The position numbers and the translations under genes are program-made. From positions 1 to 64,000 of the forward strand of contig JAQGBZ010000041.1 in the NCBI GenBank assembly GCA_034687125.1: 64,000 nt of DNA. Reading direction: 5' to 3'. Positions 12,701-39,027 of this stretch are shown piece by piece (positions within the stretch are counted from its first letter, which is position 1; every line of letters starts with the position of its first letter). The notes below the pieces were generated by a model. It was not told the origin of the DNA. It worked only from the letters and a program-made list of their open reading frames with translations, and did not search any database. This DNA is from Neelides folsomi (taxonomy: Eukaryota > Arthropoda > Collembola > Neelipleona > Neelidae).

Positions 12701-14650
12701 TCTCGAGGTTGTTAAACTCTTAAGGGAATACCCTTGTCCCACCGTACCAAGCAAGATGATGGATGCGATGGCAAAAACTATGGAGGAAATGACAAATGCC
12801 ACTCAATTGAAGTATCGACAGGTAATTTTTTGATTTTTTAGAGCAATGCCCAAAGAAAAAATATATTCTATTTATATGATTTCATGTGTTAATACAATAT
12901 AATGATTTTTAAAAAAGGTTGGGAGTACAACACACACAAAAAGTATTTTACTCTTTCTCAATTCTATTGCGAGGACGAATTTGGAATTAGAAATTGTACT
13001 TCGGAACGGTAGTTTGGTTCATGAATTGGAACCACAGCCTTCTACTTCAATGGGCTCATCGCCTTCGGCCTTCTCGAGGCGTTCATGCATTGGTATACAT
13101 TTAAGGCTATTACAATTTATATAAATTATAAAAAAATATATATTTTGCTATTCAAGGAAAATGAAAGGAGAATTAAATTAACTTTTATTTTTAGTGCCAT
13201 TACTCCATGTCATTGGATTTCACTACAAGATTCTTTCAACGGACCCTTGCACTCCGAAGATATGGGAAAGAGTCCTGGGGATTCGATTTTTACCTGACAC
13301 CGAACTCACAATTAATGAGCCAGAAGTTCCGATGCTCCTCCGAGATCCTTCTTCAATTCTTCTACTCCTTCTCTTGCAACTTCCTATGCATGTTGACTTA
13401 GGTGAGTTTTTCATTTATGGATTTTATATTTACAGTTTAACAATATTTACATAATTTATGGAAGCTTTAAGATTATAAAAGAATCTGTATTGATTAAATT
13501 AATATTTTTGCAGCTTATTTCACGAGTATGGTACAGGGTATTTATAATTTGGTTTACGTCCAAATATTGGCTGCTATCAGTCTTCAACTTCGAGAGAAGG
13601 AACGAGAAGATTGGAAATCGAAGACATCGCTCAATAACACAGGAGACATTTATCAATTTTACACCTTATTTGGGACCGTAATTCGATATCTTGAAAAATC
13701 TCCAGTCTACATTCCAGACGCTGATCTGGGCGACATGGACAATAATATCTTTTCACGAAAACTTGATTTAAATGAGGAAACAGAGGATTTCGAGAGTCAC
13801 GTCCAAGGGCTTCTTCTCCCCTTTCTTCGCATCGCCTCTCTCTTGCACCACCACATTTACGAACAAGAGCTTCCAAAAGGAATCGACACACCTGAGAAGG
13901 AATTCGGACACTTGGCCCATTTCCTAGGGTTAGGAATTAAAGACAAAGTGATTGATATTCTCTCAGAGTCGCCAGATCAAATCCGGGCTCATAATTTCCT
14001 TCAGTGGATTTCCCCAACTCCGTTGACCACGATCTGGACTTGGTGTCAAGACTTGACCATTTTCATTGGGAGAGCTCAAATGTCCGCTAGGTATCTCATT
14101 GAGACCCATCATGTTCTTTGGGCTCAACCCAAATTAATGGAATTGCCAAGTGGATACGAAGGCATATTTCAATATTATCACCGGAAGCCGTGTCAGAATT
14201 GCAAAAGTGTGCCGAAGGAACCAAATATTTGTCTTGTTTGTGGCCAAATTGTCTGTATGAGGGATTCCTGTTGCAAGACGGTGAATACGGGGATTTGCGA
14301 GGCAATTCAACACTCAATAGACTGTGGAGCTGGAACTGCCATGTTCTTATCAATCAACTCATCTACTATTGTCGTTGTGCGGGGAAGAAGAGCTTGTCTA
14401 TGGGGCTCGGTCTATCTTGACAGCTTTGGCGAAGAAGATCGGGATCTTAAGTAATTTTTAATATACTCGAGTAGATAATATTAATTGTAATATTATTTAT
14501 GAGATTGAAACTAATTTTTTTTTTGATTTTAGACGGGGAAAGCCATTATTTCTATCCAAAGATCGATATGCTCTTCTTCAACAACAATGGGTGACCCATC
14601 GATTCGACCATACTAATAGAAAATGGGTTTGGCACAGAGACAATTTGTAA
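6726..14650 (+). CDS. Ubr3: E3 ubiquitin-protein ligase UBR3
   Basis: Nineteen coding exons: 6726-6936, 7045-7523, 7950-8085, 8191-8324, 8519-8924, 9018-9241, 9331-9668, 9762-10041, 10139-10305, 10382-10625, 10711-10846, 10935-11084, 11163-11290, 11396-12408, 12527-12821, 12918-13092, 13195-13401, 13514-14450 and 14533-14650. They give 1925 residues, close to human UBR3 (about 1890). The UBR zinc box spans about Cys80-His147 and carries the UBR3-like FVAYRCRTCGISPCMSLC block. A RING-H2 is split by a long insert: CVIC at about 1227, CGHHLHHDC at about 1320 and CPFC at 1354-1357. The C-terminal cysteine-rich domain contains NICLVCGQ and ends in the family's RYALLQQQW region. UBR3 transfers ubiquitin with RAD6-type E2 enzymes and, unlike UBR1/2, is reported not to bind classical N-degrons. 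The ATG follows an acceptor at 6722, so the first exon is non-coding. Confidence 0.95.
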
Positions 14651-16820
14651 AGAAAGAGGCATATATTGAAGAATTAATATGGTTAACTTTAATATTACCT
14701 TAGTTAATTGATTTTATAATACACTATTTATTTACCTCATTTATCGAGCTACGTAAAATCATTATTTAAATTGATTATATATTATATAGTATTTTTTTCT
14801 CAAATAGTTTAAACATCGCAGTCACTCGCACATTTTTTTATAATACATTTTATGGGTTGATTTTAGTTTGCAACTTTTATGAATTTTAACTTGATTATCA
14901 TTTATGTAATTGATGTACTTTGCAATATTGTTGCAAGACAATTATGTTACACAATGCTTAAGAGTTAGTTAAATTGATTTGTGAAGTTTAATCATTATTA
15001 GTATGATTATTTACTCATTAATTATTTATACTTTGTTTTGATTTTTTATTAATTTAAAATACCATATCTCGTTTTTCGGACTGAAAAGTTAAATTTAATG
15101 GTTAATGATATGCTTACATATTAATTTGCATATTAATTACAATTATACCCAGCCCATATAATTTTTTGTAAATATTTTACGTAAAATTTAATAATTTGGA
15201 CATAGATTCATGTATTTTGGATGTCCACACTTATGTATGTTAATAAAATAGTAAAGTATATATTATACTGCCTTATTAATAGTTAAAATGTATGTATTTA
15301 AATAGATTCTCTTTAGCTTGAAGTTTAGTGTTTGCAGGTGTTTATATCCTCGCAATATTAAAAGTCTTTATGTTGCGTTTTAAAAAATTTCATTGCTCTT
15401 TAAGTGAGAAATTAAATTATTTATATTATTAACACGCTATTATTAATTATAATTATATTATAAAATGATGCAATACTTTATTAATACAATAATCAATTAG
15501 ATGCTTCCTTAATATACGATTAAAATAATGATGATTAGTATAAAGTGCCTTCGCGAGGAAAAGTTCATCAATTGAAATGACAATTATTGAGATTTTCACT
15601 TTAGATTTTATTTTCTAAAAATCATAATATGAAACATCTCAATAATAGGTAATTGGTAAATAAATAATTTTTATTTTGTGCCCATTAGATTAAAGTAATT
15701 TCATTAAGTCTAGCTCTACTACAATATTTTATGGACATCGGGAGTTGATTTCTCAATTCCTAATCAATGTTGTTTTAACAAACAATTTATGTTTATTATT
15801 TGGTACAATGCAAATCGACGTTCTACATAACTACTTTCAAGCGAATTTCCCAAATAGCCTTGTGCTTATTTACCTTCTTTAAGGTATTTAAGTGTTTAAA
15901 GTCAATTTATGTACCTATAGTTCGAACAATTATAAATATAATTGAAATTCAAAAATGGTCGTGTAAATGTATAGTAGACTACTATTAGTAGTATGTGAAT
16001 CTGTGATAATTAAATGAATTGTAATTTAAAAATGATTTAACGACTAATAAGTAATAAACACTTGTTGAAAGTTTGCCTTCATTTATTAAACCGTTCGAAA
16101 ATTTCTTAATAAACCCATTACGGAATCGGGTAAGTACATAGTAAATATTTAACAAAGTAAACTTTCAACCTTTTAAAATAAAATTACTGGATAGATATTC
16201 CATATTGTATAAACGTTGTCAACTCTATTACAATTACAATTAATGTTAATGGCGTTGGTTGTTTAATAATAGCTATTAGGAAAATTAGAATTAAATTAAG
16301 CATCGAAATTATTTAACATTTTTTGGATAATATAAGCAGGTTGTGGTTTAATAAGATTTACTACTGTATATTTAATTATAGGTGTTTAGAGAATATTGTA
16401 ACATGACATAAGATTAGATTTATCCTAAATATTATGCATAAACTTACGCTAAGTTATTTATTACATCACTGTTAGGTCTTTTAGTAACATTTTCCAGAAA
16501 CTGTGTATCAAGCTTTATGAATAACTGTTTAAGCTAAAAGTATAAACATTAAGTTGAAAGACTTCAAACAGATAATTTGTCTAACTTGTAATAACTTACT
16601 GAATTGGGAATATGAGCTCTATCATTTAAAAATTAAAAAGATTCAAATATATCAGTTTCTAAAAAATCGTTTATTTCAAAGTAAATCAATTGAAAGGGGG
16701 TATCTCAACAAAATGGAAAACTGGAGTGTGTCGAATTAATTAAGACAAAGTTAAATTGAAAAGTATAATAATGAGAAAATGAAACATATAAGAAAGTCGA
16801 CGTCTTGACGTGGATATAAA
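14651..16820. other. Convergent intergenic region between UBR3 and SUMO
   Basis: This is AT-rich sequence holding the 3' ends of two convergent genes. An AATAAA at 15242-15247 could end UBR3. TTTATT at 16670-16675 (AATAAA on the - strand), about 146 bases past the SUMO stop, could end SUMO. I see no further gene. Confidence 0.45.
16670..16675 (-). terminator. Candidate poly(A) signal of SUMO
   Basis: AATAAA on the - strand, about 146 bases after the SUMO stop codon. This distance is ordinary for a 3' UTR. Confidence 0.45.
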
Positions 16821-17719
16821 TTAAGAGCGGCTAGAATCGGTTCCACCAGTCTGTTCCTGATACACCTCGATGACATCGTCGTTTTCCATTTCCAACTAAA
16901 AATGAAATCAAAGTTTAATTAGTAAGGTAATTAATTTGTAAATGATAATTTGTGAGAATTGTATAAGCTTATACCTGTTTTGGAGTCTCTTCATCGTTAA
17001 TCCTCCGACCATCGAAAAGAAAACGCAATGAATTCATAGGTACGCCCTGTTTAAATATATCACATTTAATTTTGTTGGCAGTCAATAGTACTGTTCATAC
17101 ATGTTCATATTTTTATGAATGATATAATAATAATAATCAAGTATTATTCAAGTAAAACACTTACCACTCTCTCGGAGTAGCTCTTCTTCAACTTCCCCAT
17201 TTGGGTACTCATTTTGACACGAAAATGAATTTCGTTACTGTCCTGTCCGACGACCTTCAACTTGATGTATTCCGAAGAACCATCACCATCCTGAGTAAAT
17301 AAACAGTCTTGATTAGTTTGATTAAACTATTAAAGCATTTAATGATAACATATCAATAATGAGTTTTCATTCCATTAAAATATCTCTCATATTTTATAGT
17401 ATAGCATGTAATTTAAATATCGACCATTTCAAAAATAAATAAATTGGATTTTTCAAAATATGAAAAGTTATAAAGTTATAACTGCTAATGTAGTTTTTTT
17501 AATTAACACTACAATAAAAAATGGCAAATGGCCATGGATGAAAGCCCTATTGGAAGCCTAAGCACAAGTTTCTCACACGGCGTCAACTTTACAAAGACAA
17601 TGAAACCCGGCATGTCATGAACCAAAGGGTTAACCACTTACTCATTTAATTAGGATTAGTGATCTAGGATAATCTATGATATTAAGGGGTATCAATCTCC
17701 TCACCTGTGCCTCCGACAT
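16821..17719 (-). CDS. smt3: SUMO, small ubiquitin-like modifier
   Basis: Four exons read on the - strand: 17719-17705, 17290-17165, 17046-16975 and 16895-16821, giving 95 residues. Exon 1 holds only five codons (MSEAQ) before a GTGAGG donor. The body has the SUMO landmarks [31 protein letters not shown] and [16 protein letters not shown]-type proteases would cut after Gly88-Gly89 to remove the TDSSRS tail and expose the diglycine that is joined to lysines of target proteins. Cys52, common in SUMO2/3, is not evident. All four exon joins are at codon boundaries. The length and tail resemble insect single-copy SUMO. The gene lies tail-to-tail with UBR3. Confidence 0.96.
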
Positions 17720-18619
17720 GTCTAATTGGAGTCGAGAATCCGATTGATGACAAGGAGACGGTTGCCCTGCTCGTTCTTGACTGGGAGACTTCAACGCCGA
17801 GACGAGTGAACGCAGTGCAAAAGGAAGAAATCTATTCCCTATCTCAACTTCAAGAAAAAAAGGTGAAAAGATGGATCACCAGGAAAGAGTGGAACCGTTG
17901 GCGGGAAAAACTCTCAACTTCCAATTAATCAATTTTTCTTTGTTTTAACCTTCTATTATAACTATTTAACATTTAAAAAATATTATTAATTAACAATATT
18001 TTAAACGGAAGTTAAAATTTCATGGCTGGAATTGTAAGAAGCTTGGTGAGGTGTTTCCACTCTGTCTGGGTAGTTCAGGTTTTCTTTTCAAGCGGTTCGG
18101 CCTTTCTCCTTAGGGCACGCTGTTCATTCCTCGCATCTCACTCACATGGTTCATACACAGAGGAAATGGACATAAAAGCAAAGCAAAGGCAAGGCAAAGG
18201 CATAGCTGCAAAGCAAAGGAAAAGGTGTAATTGTAATATATTATAGAAAAATCGACTCGGGAGTACTCTCTTGATTCAACATCAAATTAAAGGCTCATTA
18301 CCCCAAAACGTTTTTAAAATAAACTTATTTATATAAGAAAACTAATTAGCATTAAATTAAAATATTTATACATGAATATGATTATGGGATAATAATTAAG
18401 TCTTGTATGATTCATACAGAAGATAACAACTCGGAGGGATTTCGAAGGATCAAGGTGCTATGCGGCTGAATACTGGAATGACTGGAATGGTTAATAATTT
18501 TATTAATATTAAAATTACTATAAATATTATTATAATTATGTATAATTAGGGATTATATTGTAATAGTGTTCCGGTCATAGTTAGTCATTGATTGATCAAC
18601 AGCTTCCTATTGTGTCCAC

Positions 18620-18800
18620 AGAGAGGAAGGCTCGTCTGCCCCCTCTGATGCAGCCGAGAAGGACGATCATCTCGCTCAGAACGGGAACTCAAGAGAGAGG
18701 CCCAGTCTGTGAAGGAAGTATCATGGAGACCGAGTTCGGAATATCAGCTGGCCGCCTCCTTCGCCCTTCAACCCCCACCTGACCCCAATTACGACCCAGG
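18620..18800 (+). other. Exon-like GC-richer segment, unidentified
   Basis: The segment is flanked by an acceptor-like CCACAG on the left and CCAG|GTGAGG on the right. One frame reads through a Ser/Arg/Glu-rich stretch and then EYQLAASFALQPPPDPNYDP. It could be an upstream exon of the Tousled-like kinase or of an unknown gene, or chance. The family match needed for a call is missing. Confidence 0.2.
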
Positions 18801-20351
18801 TGAGGTCAACGAGGACCAGGGCCCACTCCGACATCAAACACTTCCCCTTAAACCCCCTTCATCCAGTTTGTTTAATCATATTGGTGCAGTGTGGACATTT
18901 GTACGAGCTAATGAATTAAATCCTTCGTGTGAATAACATCAAACTGGTAGGTTATATATTTTTTTTATTTAAAATAAATACTTTTGTATATGGGCCTGGA
19001 ATGAACTGCCACTACCCAACCGATCACTTTTTTTATTACTTCGTACTACTTTTGTACTAAATTTAGAAGTTAATTAAACTTTATTATAACTTTATTACTT
19101 TCGATTTAGTTTAAATTAAGATGTGAATATTGAACACTGCAAATAGAAACTAGAGTTCAGTTAATATTTTAACAGGGATGGATGAAGCACTTTAATTAAT
19201 ATAAATTTTACGTATTTGTTTAAGATTGTCAAAATGTCAAGATTTAAGATTGAAAGTAATAATTAATAAGGGTTAATTCAATCAAATTAGTAAAAGTAGT
19301 CCGATGTAACAAAAAGTAATCTTGGGTATTGGCACCACATTTCAGCCCCCTAACGATCAAGCTTAAATTCTATATGTGATAAAACTTAATTATTACAAAA
19401 TCAACCACATATTTCACACTCATTTAATATACATTTGTGATCTCATTGTTTTCTATTTAGGACTCGACTCAATCATCTGCTCCAAATGAAGAAACTCAAA
19501 TAAGTGAATTTCCAAGATTTCAGAACCTTGAATTTAATTTTGTGTGACAACGATAATTACGGATCTCAGCTTCAACTCCATATTAGTTTTTCTTTCATCA
19601 TGTCGGTTCAGTCATGTGGGAATGAATGAACTCCATTGGTCCGGAGGAGAAGGTCAGAACATATTTATTTATTCTCCTTTTAATTGTTATTACACCCATG
19701 TATTATTTTGTCTTTATTATTTATTATCATTTAAAATTGAACACGTACTATTTAATGGTATTATTATCACCACTTTTGTTTTAACAAAGTTGCTTTAACT
19801 AGTGAAATATTTTGTTGACATTGACTTATTTTTGCATCACATGATTTTGATTATCCTCATTATTTTCTATAATGTTTAATTAAATAGATAATAAACTACT
19901 TTTATTTTTTACATAAATCGTAGTTTAAATTCTAGGCCGGTATGTATTAGGTTTGCAGAAAAAACATAAATATTTATTTTGGCAGATCTGTTTAATAAAA
20001 TTGTTATCTTTATTAGGTATATAGGTAATTAGTTAGGTATTGTACATGATCAAATCAAATGATGAGACAATTAAATATTTAAGGTTTAATAAAACATAAA
20101 AAAATTATCAATTGTTATTGTTATAATTAATCCATTTTATTAATCTTTAGTTTAAATATTTTTATACAATAATAATTACAAAGGTATCATTATTAACGAG
20201 ATAAATGGCATTAATGACATTAATGACATTCATTATATTTTATTAATATAATTTTTTCTATGATCAAAATGTTTGAAACATTAAAATTCTACAAAATAAT
20301 GAAAAAAATTGTTCGAATGGATTTGTTTCAGAAATTGATATACCCATAAGC

Positions 20352-20470
20352 ACTGAGATAGCCCCCACTTAGAAAACCGCCGATTAAAGTTAAGTTATTA
20401 AGGAGTATTTTGGGGACTTTAATCCATTTCCACCAAACCTGGCGGCTTTCTAAGTGGGGGCACTCTCACT
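20352..20470. repeat. Long imperfect inverted repeat (hairpin)
   Basis: The arms at 20354-20381 and 20441-20468 pair over 28 positions with about three mismatches, sharing GCCCCCACTTAGAAAACCGCC and its near-complement. Inside them, GATTAAAGT at 20382-20390 pairs with ACTTTAATC at 20416-20424. It could be a small MITE-like element or a structured transcript. It is much more GC-rich than its surroundings. Confidence 0.7.
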
Positions 20471-22454
20471 ATTCTTTAATTATTCTAATTATCAATATTT
20501 TAATTACAGATATAATATTTACTTATTTGATAATTATTTTCATTATTAAATAAGCATATTTAAATGTAATTGAAAGTCACATCAAATTATGATTATTTTG
20601 ATTAGGTGAATTTTATTATTTTCTCTACACAGTTGTATTTTCCTAGACATGGATTGATACATTTATGATCTGATGTGAGAGTAAAGTGAGTAGTATACAT
20701 GACATGAATTGATCTGTTACATTATTATCGAATTGTGGGAAGAACGGAAGAATGAAAGGAAATTAGTTGGGTGGGCAGGTTAAAATTCTCTCATGACCGG
20801 TGGATTTAGACGGGTCATGAGATTGTTTCATTGGGCAGAGCCGTGAGTTTTGAATGAAGTATGTTTCTAATGGAGTTCCATGGACTTGAAAATGAGGTCC
20901 GGGACAACAAAGGGAGATATAAAGGGAAAGGGGGTTAGGTGAGAGGGACGATTCCTCTCCGGATTGTGCATCATGGGAAGAAGAGTTAAATGAGCAGAGA
21001 CTGTGGGTCAGTGATCGAACGGAGGAATCTTGAGGGGAAAAGTGGCGGGGCGAGTAATAATAAGCAAAGTAGAAGGAAATAAGGAGACTCTCTTAACCGA
21101 GTATGCGTCACTCGTCCCAAACTACATGATGATGGTGAAGGGAAATGTAATGGAATGGAGCAGGGCTTATCTATCTATTCTCTCTCTCCTCCCGAGAGTT
21201 TGGGAGTAAAAGGGAATAAGTATGGCATGCGATGTCAGGAGAATGAATCTCCCCACACCCAACCAAAGATTCCTACTTGACTAATACTTGATTCGATACT
21301 CCGTGTGGGTTGGTGACTGGGAAACTGCTCCTTCTCTCTCTCCTGCACTGTCCTCTAGCCCGAACACCGGCTACGCCATTTCCCTCTTCCACCACAGGGA
21401 TTTCCGACAAAAAGGACCCACCGACCGCACCAAGGAAAGATCCGAGGGTGGCAGGAAGGATTAGAGGAAAAGTGCAATGCAGGAACCATTTGTCCAATCC
21501 CATACGGACTCACTCCTCCGAGAAACGCCGATCGGAGATTCTCAACACACCCGGGTCCTCATTCACTCCTTCAATTGCCCTAACTTCCATGACTTCTACT
21601 ATGAGAGAGGTTCGAGATTCTCCGGGAGACGAACCCTTCCACGCCCTCCTACTCATCTGCAGAAAGAATAACATCTATATAACATCTATCTTGCGCTAAT
21701 CATCACTTCCACATTTCCATAATCTCATTGCAAATCAAATATGAGGGATAAAGGATTCATATATGGAAAGCTTTTGAAGTGTCTTTCAATGGATGAAGCC
21801 ATATGGTTAGATTGGTAATTAAGAATGGAGCTTAAATGGTATTAATTAACATAATTTGATTAAATTATTAGCTAAAACTTTTCTTAACTTTCTCGTCATC
21901 AAGTCATCATTGGTTAGTTGGTTATTTATAAATACAACGTGAGTCGGAAGATAAACTCAAATGTTTGTCTTGGACTGAAAGAGCTGACAGAAAACAGGAA
22001 AACTGATATGAAATGAAAGGATGATTCGTTTATTATTCGTGGAATATGAAGATGTTACAAATGGCAAACCCCAAACTCGAAGCATAGCTTCACAAAGAAA
22101 ATACAAATGAAACAATTAAATAACTAAAAAATAATTTTACGATTACATTCTTTTCCACAATTAATCTACGTACTTTATGTTTACTTTATTTATGTATATG
22201 ATAAGTAGGATAAACATTAGATTCTAAATTGAGAAAAAGATCATTTTTATATATTAATGTTAGTGAGTAATATCTTAATTTAACTCAAAATGAACCATGA
22301 ATCCATTAATTGCCATGTGTAGTAAACTAGGGCTTTGTTGAAGTTATCTGCATTGTAGTATGTTTAATAAATAATGTTTTTCAATGTCAATAAATAATAC
22401 CTTACTTTTTAATTATTTACAGGCGCTGTTGCGCATCTTCACTTTGGATCAAGA

Positions 22455-35459
<13,005 letters not shown>

Positions 35460-37107
35460 CAGACTCCCGTTTCCGCCCAAGCTTGTCCTCTCATCATAAC
35501 TCTTCTTGGCCAAGAACATTCACCGATAAGTATTATCACCCTCTCATCCTCATCATCCTCCAACTAACGAAAGCCACACTGGGAAGAATCTTTTTTGATG
35601 GAAAAAATGGTGAAGGCTCTTCCGGGATGAATCACAAGAGTCCTCGATTTTTTTATATTTATTTATTGAGAAAGAGGGAGTTTGACGGGACGGAGCTTCG
35701 TTCGCTAAAGTGTTCGTGTTTCTAAAAAAATGGGTAACTAAAATGTTAGTCTATGACAATGATGAATGTTTAGGTTTTGAATTATTAGAGCTACAATTAT
35801 TGTACAATTGTATTTACGATATCAGAGCTCAAATTCATTTTCAGTTTTTAACCTTGATAATATACAGGAGTAAAAAAATAGGATGGGCGAAGAGGTCGGC
35901 AGGTGATTTCTCAGAATCAAAACTAGTTCCTTTTTTAAAGAATGTACACAATACGACAATTTCAAAATTTGAAAGAATTAAAACGAGTATTTGTATCTTA
36001 TTTTAACCACAGTAATTTGACGTAAATTCCAATCGCTCGGTAAAGAGAAAAAATGAAGGCGTCCTCAAGACATTTCCCCTTCTCCCAGCTTATAATTCTT
36101 CAACCAGAACTCACTTGTGTTCGTATTTCAACTTCGCTCGCTCTTCTTTTTATTATTTGTAATCATTAATTTATCATTTATAAAGTGGGTCGACCACCGA
36201 AAGTGGACATTTTTAACTGAGAATTGAGACGTTGAGACTATGAATATTTATAAAGCGTCGATGTGATTTAATTGATTATTATTATTATTAATTATTATTA
36301 TTATTGTTATTAGTATATTATTATTAAAAGCTAGTTCTCCACTATTAAGAATAAGAATTTACTTAAATTATATTGCTATTATTATTGTTTGTTTTTACTT
36401 ATATTTATCAAGCATAGTTTACCAAAAATGTACACTTATAACTAACTAGCAGATTATATCCATTACCCATTGTTGTAATATTTAAAAATATTAATAATGT
36501 AAATATGAATTTAATATAAAAGAAACACAATATCTGATACTACATTACTTTAAAGATACATCAAAATACATTAAAAAATATTAGCGAGGTATATTAATAT
36601 ATAGGATCTATTCATTTCCTATTTTTGAAGGAGGGACAACTGATGACAAATTTATTCTGGTCCTCATCGTAAGAATATAGTACGAATAATGTTTACAATA
36701 TCTTTCGGTTGTGACGAGCAAATCAAGAAACCATTGTAATATTTCAAACTCTCTTTTACAGACACTTAATTATGTTATATATGGAATTTGTAATCAACAT
36801 CCGTTCTCTTTTTAATAACTCAAACGAATTTCGAAAAAATATTAGAATTTATTCTAGTTTTCTCGTAATGAAGTAAATAGTTGATAAATAATTAAATAAG
36901 ATTATTTACATGATATTTTGCAAACGTTTCCTTCTCGCATTTTACAATGAATACACTGATGTTAAGATTTTATATTTAGGATTTACAATAAATGAAGGCA
37001 ATAGTCCGATTCTGACAACTTAAAATATAATTGAAAGATTCAAATAAAATATATTTAAAATAAAGTCCATTACTTTTATTCAATCAAAGATTCGCATATT
37101 ATAATAT
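35460..37107. other. Convergent 3' region of Tlk and the METTL2-like gene
   Basis: This probably contains the Tlk 3' UTR. AATAAA hexamers occur at 36987-36992 and 37042-37047 on the + strand. TTTATT at 37075-37080 would end the METTL2-like gene on the - strand. The open frames at 35483-36006 lie in the expected UTR and match no family. Confidence 0.45.
37075..37080 (-). terminator. Poly(A) signal of the METTL2-like gene
   Basis: AATAAA on the - strand, only 28 bases past the stop codon, giving a very short 3' UTR. Confidence 0.5.
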
Positions 37108-38688
37108 TCATTTGATCTTTTGAAATGTGCCCATAATCCAAACTCGGTACATTTTTAACTTCTTATGACGATTAACAACAAGGCGTCTATCTATCAATAT
37201 TCTTTGATTCACGAATTTATGCTTTTCGAATAATTCTATTACTTCATCTGAAAAAAAGGATCGGTTAGACAATTTACTTTTTATTATGAAATCTTGAATA
37301 ATGAATATTAAAAAGCATTATGTAGTTAATTACCTTTTGTGAAAAAATATACTCTGGTTCCGTCTCCCCTTACGTAAAAATTTTCAGAAATGCACCGTCC
37401 TTCTTTAAATCTTAATTGAGCAAGATCATAACGACCATAATCTCGAAATAAAATAAGGCCGCCAGGTTTTAATAAAGCATGCAATCTCTGGATAGCTCTA
37501 TCGAATCTATGTATATTTAAACAAAAAAATATTTCTTTAATTTGTTTTCTCAAAAATAGTTAAGTGACTTTTTATTGATATTTGGATATTTCGCTTACTT
37601 GTCCGGGCTAATAGCAGAAACAACGAAAATGAGAATTATTATGTCAATTGATTCTGGAGGAAACGGTGTTTCAAAAGTTTCTGAAGTGATGTCCAACACA
37701 AATGCAGCACACCTTAAAAGTGGTAAAAGTGTAAGATGTAAAACAGGACTGTAATGTAAAACAAATTGAAGATTGAAATGTTTATAAAAGTCTTGAATTT
37801 TTATACCTTGAACTTTCATATTTCGGATTGCTTTTAACAACGTCTATTGCTTTTGATGAAAAATCGCAACAATAAAGGAATGTGTGAGAATTCAAATTTG
37901 TTGAAAGAATTGGGAAAACAGAATTCCCGGCTCCGCACCCAACTTCTAATATTTTAAATTTCGACTTTTCTCCAGTATAATTTTCATTATTTCTTAATTC
38001 AGCAATGACTTCTTCACGATCAAGATTAACAATTCCACTTTCTGAAACAGGAACTTCATATCCTAGTTCAGGAAATTCGGTAAAAAGCCAGTTCCTATCT
38101 TTAAAGAACCTAAAAGAACAATTGATTGTAAAAAATTTACTTATAATTAATGCGATATAATTGAGATATGTATAAATAAACTATTGATTAGTAATCACTA
38201 TAAAGAAAAAGAACCATACTTATGCTGATGAATTCCATAAAATTGGTCCCAGAAATCGTTAGCTTTGCTTTCGTACATTTCCCGTTTTTCATCATCGACC
38301 AAGGAAGTTGAATTTTTTTCTACGGCGCTAATTGCATTTGCTTCCAATTCTTCATTCCATTCATAATTATCCCTTTGATAAATTAAATAAGAAATTAGAT
38401 AAATTAAAAAAAAAATTGTATAATAAAGAACTTTTTTTAATAAATATAGGTAAAGAAGTAAAATTGAGTGTACCATGCATTTGCTGTGTATACTTTTGTC
38501 TCATCTTCAAGAAGTCGATTACGAACTTTTGGTTTCAGGTCATTTAGATTATAGCTTTTAAAACTTTCTTTTGAAGTTTGGCCAACTTTTTCATCAGTTG
38601 TACTTCTCTCTTCGTTGAAATCAAAATCCAAACTCTCTTCATTATCGTCATCTTGCTTGTACATTTGATTTTCTCCCCTTTCAGTCAT
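37108..38688 (-). CDS. Mettl2: METTL2-type tRNA N3-methylcytidine methyltransferase
   Basis: Six exons on the - strand: 38688-38474, 38372-38220, 38109-37807, 37712-37599, 37506-37334 and 37247-37108, giving 365 residues (human METTL2A is about 378). The N-terminus is acidic. The family's [13 protein letters not shown] and [20 protein letters not shown] segments precede the S-adenosylmethionine motif [11 protein letters not shown] at about 176-186. [16 protein letters not shown] and the C-terminal [18 protein letters not shown] follow, both typical of METTL2/METTL8/Trm140. These enzymes methylate C32 in the anticodon loop of certain Thr and Arg tRNAs. METTL8 is a close alternative, but no clear mitochondrial leader is seen. 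The gene stands head-to-head with ribosomal protein L22. Confidence 0.93.
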
Positions 38689-39027
38689 TATTAAAAATTA
38701 ATGCGTATCGATATAAAAAATGTTGATTAAAATATAATAGATGTTTAATTTTATTTAAAACTTTTTTTAAATCAATTTGATAATTTATATCGTCGATAAA
38801 ATATCATCTTTTCAGATTCGCAAACTCGCTAATAAAAATTTGCAAAGAAAAAAGAAAAATTGTATTGTTCCCCCAATGGTTTTAAAAAGTTTCAGGAAAT
38901 AGTCTAGTTTGAGTTGACCACGGCATGGTTCATATCAGCTCCACCATATTGCATTGCACACTCACACACCGGTTGAGTTCATCGTTGGGATCTTCTCGTC
39001 ACCCTAATTAATTAAATTAACTTCATA
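38689..39027. promoter_or_regulatory. Bidirectional promoter between the METTL2-like gene and RpL22
   Basis: Only 339 bases separate the two divergent start codons. On the RpL22 side a pyrimidine run, CTTCTC near 38992-38997, about 30 bases before the ATG, could be a 5' TOP start as in most ribosomal protein mRNAs. Confidence 0.55.

Larger units (their letters stand above)
17720..22422. other. Divergent intergenic region between SUMO and Tousled-like kinase
   Basis: This should hold the SUMO promoter at its left end and the kinase promoter or leader exons further right. A richer block at 20700-21700 is the best candidate for the latter. A strong imperfect hairpin lies at 20352-20470. An exon-like stretch at 18620-18800 is listed separately. 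I recognise no protein family in the rest. Confidence 0.4.

Noticed and set aside
17707-17928. + strand frame overlapping the SUMO start
   Set aside because: It lies across the SUMO first exon and leader in the opposite direction, with no family match.
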